Assembly (NCBI GenBank): GCA_025210795.1 | Contig: JAOAQZ010000043.1 | Span: 17,222-81,221, forward strand | Direction of reading: 5' to 3' | DNA length: 64,000 bases | Source of the DNA: Cohaesibacter sp. | Lineage (GTDB): Bacteria > Pseudomonadota > Alphaproteobacteria > Rhizobiales > Cohaesibacteraceae | Shown: positions 61,752-64,000 of the stretch, in pieces | Position numbering within the stretch: the stretch's first letter is position 1 | How the letters are laid out: the number at the start of each line of letters is the position of its first letter | Program-made: the position numbers and the translations under genes | The notes under the pieces: model-generated | What the model was told of the DNA's origin: nothing | Database searches by the model: none | The model's input: the letters and a program-made list of their open reading frames with translations, nothing else

Positions 61752-64000
61752 ATGCCTGTTGAGTGCCCTCCTTTGCGCAAATTGTTTACGACTGTGTCTG
61801 TCTCGGCTTTGTTTTCTGCCGGAGCAGCTTTGGCTAATCCGATGGATCCAACGGTTCAATCGGGTGATGTGACCATTGATGGATTGGGTACGGCCAATGT
61901 CGTGATCGGCAATAATTCGCATCGCGCTATTGTTGATTGGGATAGCTTCTCAATTGGTGTTGGGGAAGTGACGACTATCAATCAGGTCGCCAATGATGCT
62001 GCAATTCTGAACCGTGTGACGGGTGGGAATGTTTCAGAAATCTACGGCACATTGCAGTCAAATGGTCAGGTTTTTCTTATCAATGAGTCCGGTATCTTGG
62101 TCGGCGCAGAAGGGGTCATTGATACGAACGGGTTTGTTGCTTCTACCTTGGATGTTTCCAATGCGGAATTTCTTGCTGGTGGCGATATGGTGTTCAAGCA
62201 AGGCATCGAAGTTGGCGGCGGTATTGAGGTTCATGGTAAGATCCGCTCGGTTTCAGGAGGAGATATTTTCCTCCTGTCTCGCGAAATCACCATTCATGAA
62301 GGGGCGGAGGTCAGCTCAAATGGTGGATATGTCGGGCTTGGTGCTGGTGAGGAAATTCTTCTGCGGCCAACCGATACGGGTGATGGGCGGATTTCCATTC
62401 GCGCTGGTAAGGGGTCCATCAAAAATGCCGGTCTTGTTGAAGCAACCGTAACCGAATTGCGAGCGGCTGGTGGTAACGAATATGCACTTGCCATCAATAA
62501 TACAGGTATTGTGCGTGCGACCGGTGTTTCAAGGCGTGGTGGCCGCGTGATGCTGACTGGTGGCGGTACTGTTCGCAATGCGGGCAAGATCCGCGCAACC
62601 CGCAAGGTTGTTGTTCGTTCTAAAAAGAAAATCGTTAATGCGGGTAAGATCCGCATTCCGCGTGCCAAGCCTTCCAAGGCCGAGATCGTTTTCGAGGCAC
62701 CGGAAATCGTCGTTGAGGCAGGCTCTGTGCTGGATGTCTCCGGCGCTCTGGGCGGCGGTCGCATCTTTATTGGTGGCGGCCTTCAGGGCAAGGATGCTTC
62801 CATTCAAAATGCCACCACGGTTACCGTTGAAAGCGGTGCGCACTTCAAGGCAGATGCGCTTGAATCCGGTGATGGTGGTGACATCATTATCTGGTCAGAT
62901 GGCTCGACGACGTTTGCAGGTGAGATTTCTGCTCGTGGTGCGGGTGATGGCGATGGTGGTTTTGCCGAAGTCTCCGGCAAAAAGTCCCTTAATATTGCTG
63001 GCATGCATGCGGATCTAACCGCAGATAATGGCTTGACCGGTACTTTGTTGCTCGATCCGGAGAATATTACCATCACGGCTGGTGGCGTGACCGGAGCCAA
63101 TACCGTGAGCGACGCCGATCTTGCCAATGCTCTTCGTTTTGCGTCGGTGACCTTGACCACAACAGCGGCCGACTTCCCCCATGCAATTGACCCTGATGGC
63201 CCGGGTGTTAATCCGGCCAATAATGTGACTGCTGGCAATGGGGATGCTGACGCCGGTGATATCATCATTAATGAGGGGGTTCGGATCTCTTGGACAACGA
63301 CGTCCACGCTCGATGGGGCTGGCATTGTTGCCCAAGACAATGCAACCCAGCTGACGCTTGTGGCGGCGCGGGATATTCTTGCCCATGATGATGTGATCAT
63401 TCAGAATAGCGAAGTGGGCGACGGTCAGAATAGCGGTAGCTATATTTCCGGCACTGGCGGCGTGGTCTTTGCAGCTGGTCGTCATATTGAGATTGGCGAG
63501 ATCGCCAGTCGTTCTGGTGGTGTCGCCATTGGCTCTGAATTTGGCAAAAACATCTTCCTTGCAGGTGTTGGAGCTGCTGATAGAACTGCGATTGCTGCCA
63601 ATCCTTCTTCCTTTAATTATAAAGGTGTCAGCCCTAGCGAGGCGGGCAATGTCATCGTTCAAGGTGGTGGTGGCGATGCGACTTGGGCGCAGCTTGGTTT
63701 CATTGTTCGTGAGCAGCGTGGTGCAGATGGCACTACAGCCGATCGTGATTTTGCTGATAGCAATGGCCAGCGTGCCGCCAATGGCGATATTCTGGTAAAA
63801 GCCGGCAGCGCGGTGACTGTAACCGGTGGTGGCCATGCGGCCAGCAATCGCTATTTCAGCTTCGCTCAAATCGGTCATGGCGGTATGAGCGTTGCTGGCG
63901 GATCGGGTAAGACGATTGCGTCAAGCGCTGATGTGGTTGGTGATATCACGGTTCAGGCTGGCTTTGTTGCAGGTGACGTGGTTCTGGCCTCATCTGAAGG
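61752..64000 (+). CDS. Filamentous haemagglutinin-type TpsA exoprotein (partial, 3' end outside window)
   Basis: An open frame from the ATG at 61752 to the right edge, 749 residues visible with no stop. A signal peptide (about 1-29, VSVSALFSAGAALANP) is followed by a TPS-type secretion domain (about 30-270) with DWDSFSIGVGEVTTINQV, RVTGGNVSEIYGTLQSNGQV and FLINESGILVG, the last a variant of the usual NPNGI element. Beta-helix repeats rich in Gly, Asn, Asp and Val follow. Such proteins are exported by a TpsB outer-membrane partner and serve as adhesins or toxins. No TpsB is in the visible part. Confidence 0.88.
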   Translation, partial: MPVECPPLRKLFTTVSVSALFSAGAALANPMDPTVQSGDVTIDGLGTANVVIGNNSHRAIVDWDSFSIGVGEVTTINQVANDAAILNRVTGGNVSEIYGTLQSNGQVFLINESGILVGAEGVIDTNGFVASTLDVSNAEFLAGGDMVFKQGIEVGGGIEVHGKIRSVSGGDIFLLSREITIHEGAEVSSNGGYVGLGAGEEILLRPTDTGDGRISIRAGKGSIKNAGLVEATVTELRAAGGNEYALAINNTGIVRATGVSRRGGRVMLTGGGTVRNAGKIRATRKVVVRSKKKIVNAGKIRIPRAKPSKAEIVFEAPEIVVEAGSVLDVSGALGGGRIFIGGGLQGKDASIQNATTVTVESGAHFKADALESGDGGDIIIWSDGSTTFAGEISARGAGDGDGGFAEVSGKKSLNIAGMHADLTADNGLTGTLLLDPENITITAGGVTGANTVSDADLANALRFASVTLTTTAADFPHAIDPDGPGVNPANNVTAGNGDADAGDIIINEGVRISWTTTSTLDGAGIVAQDNATQLTLVAARDILAHDDVIIQNSEVGDGQNSGSYISGTGGVVFAAGRHIEIGEIASRSGGVAIGSEFGKNIFLAGVGAADRTAIAANPSSFNYKGVSPSEAGNVIVQGGGGDATWAQLGFIVREQRGADGTTADRDFADSNGQRAANGDILVKAGSAVTVTGGGHAASNRYFSFAQIGHGGMSVAGGSGKTIASSADVVGDITVQAGFVAGDVVLASSE

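Noticed and set aside
1..64000. CRISPR array, insertion sequence or prophage
   Set aside because: No regularly spaced direct repeats, transposase, integrase or inverted-repeat ends were seen anywhere in the window.

Overview
The window comes from an alphaproteobacterium, most likely a polarly growing member of the Hyphomicrobiales (Rhizobiales). The signs are a giant membrane-anchored coiled-coil protein resembling the growth pole ring protein GPR, a zinc-finger-degenerate DksA, the flagellin regulators FlbT, FlaF and FliX, the kinase CckA, and TTAA-N7-TTAA (CtrA-type) and sigma-54 promoter elements. Base composition is moderate, and a marine Cohaesibacter- or Stappia-like organism would fit, but genus is a guess.

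Layout. 1-16.9 kb is mixed housekeeping: the GPR-like gene (cut by the left edge), a single-domain Hpt protein, a 2Fe-2S ferredoxin, a SAM methyltransferase, an MFS transporter, a Tad-type protein with a VWA domain, a CoxE-like VWA protein, YcjF and YcjX, a SixA-like phosphatase, a FAD amine oxidase and a MoxR ATPase. 17-50.2 kb is a flagellar supercluster of about ten transcription units: flgE, flgK, flgL; flbT-flaF; two near-identical flagellins; flgI-flgJ-flgN-like; fliX; dksA; flgF-flgG-flgA-flgH; fliL-fliM-pflI-like-motE-like, with a large TPR protein just downstream; fliO-fliP; and flgB-flgC-fliE-fliQ-fliR-flhB-cckA. 50.3-64 kb is metabolic and accessory: psuG and a PfkB kinase, mmsA with a divergent LysR gene, a lone FetB-type permease, a SUMF1 protein, a CBS protein, a B12-binding radical SAM protein, an acyl-CoA synthetase, and the start of a filamentous haemagglutinin-type exoprotein that runs off the right edge.

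Regulation that can be read from the DNA. Early operons (flgB/fliO divergence, fliX, and imperfectly fliL) carry CtrA-type TTAA pairs. Rod, ring and hook operons (flgE, flgI, flgF) carry sigma-54 -24/-12 elements. This reproduces the Caulobacter class II/class III hierarchy, with FliX as the expected link. cckA, whose product controls CtrA, sits at the end of the CtrA-box-preceded flgB operon, which suggests a feedback loop. Both flagellins lie next to the post-transcriptional regulators FlbT and FlaF.

The least explained signal is non-coding. Between dksA and flgH (about 30547-30845) lies a run of strong hairpins. Four of them carry GGGAGC in the loop on the + strand (GCTCCC on the - strand), and a fifth copy lies in a linker. 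Downstream of mmsA there are two hairpins with G-run (+) or C-run (-) loops. These look like small RNAs or 3'-UTR RNA elements with anti-Shine-Dalgarno-type loops and are the best candidates for something undescribed.
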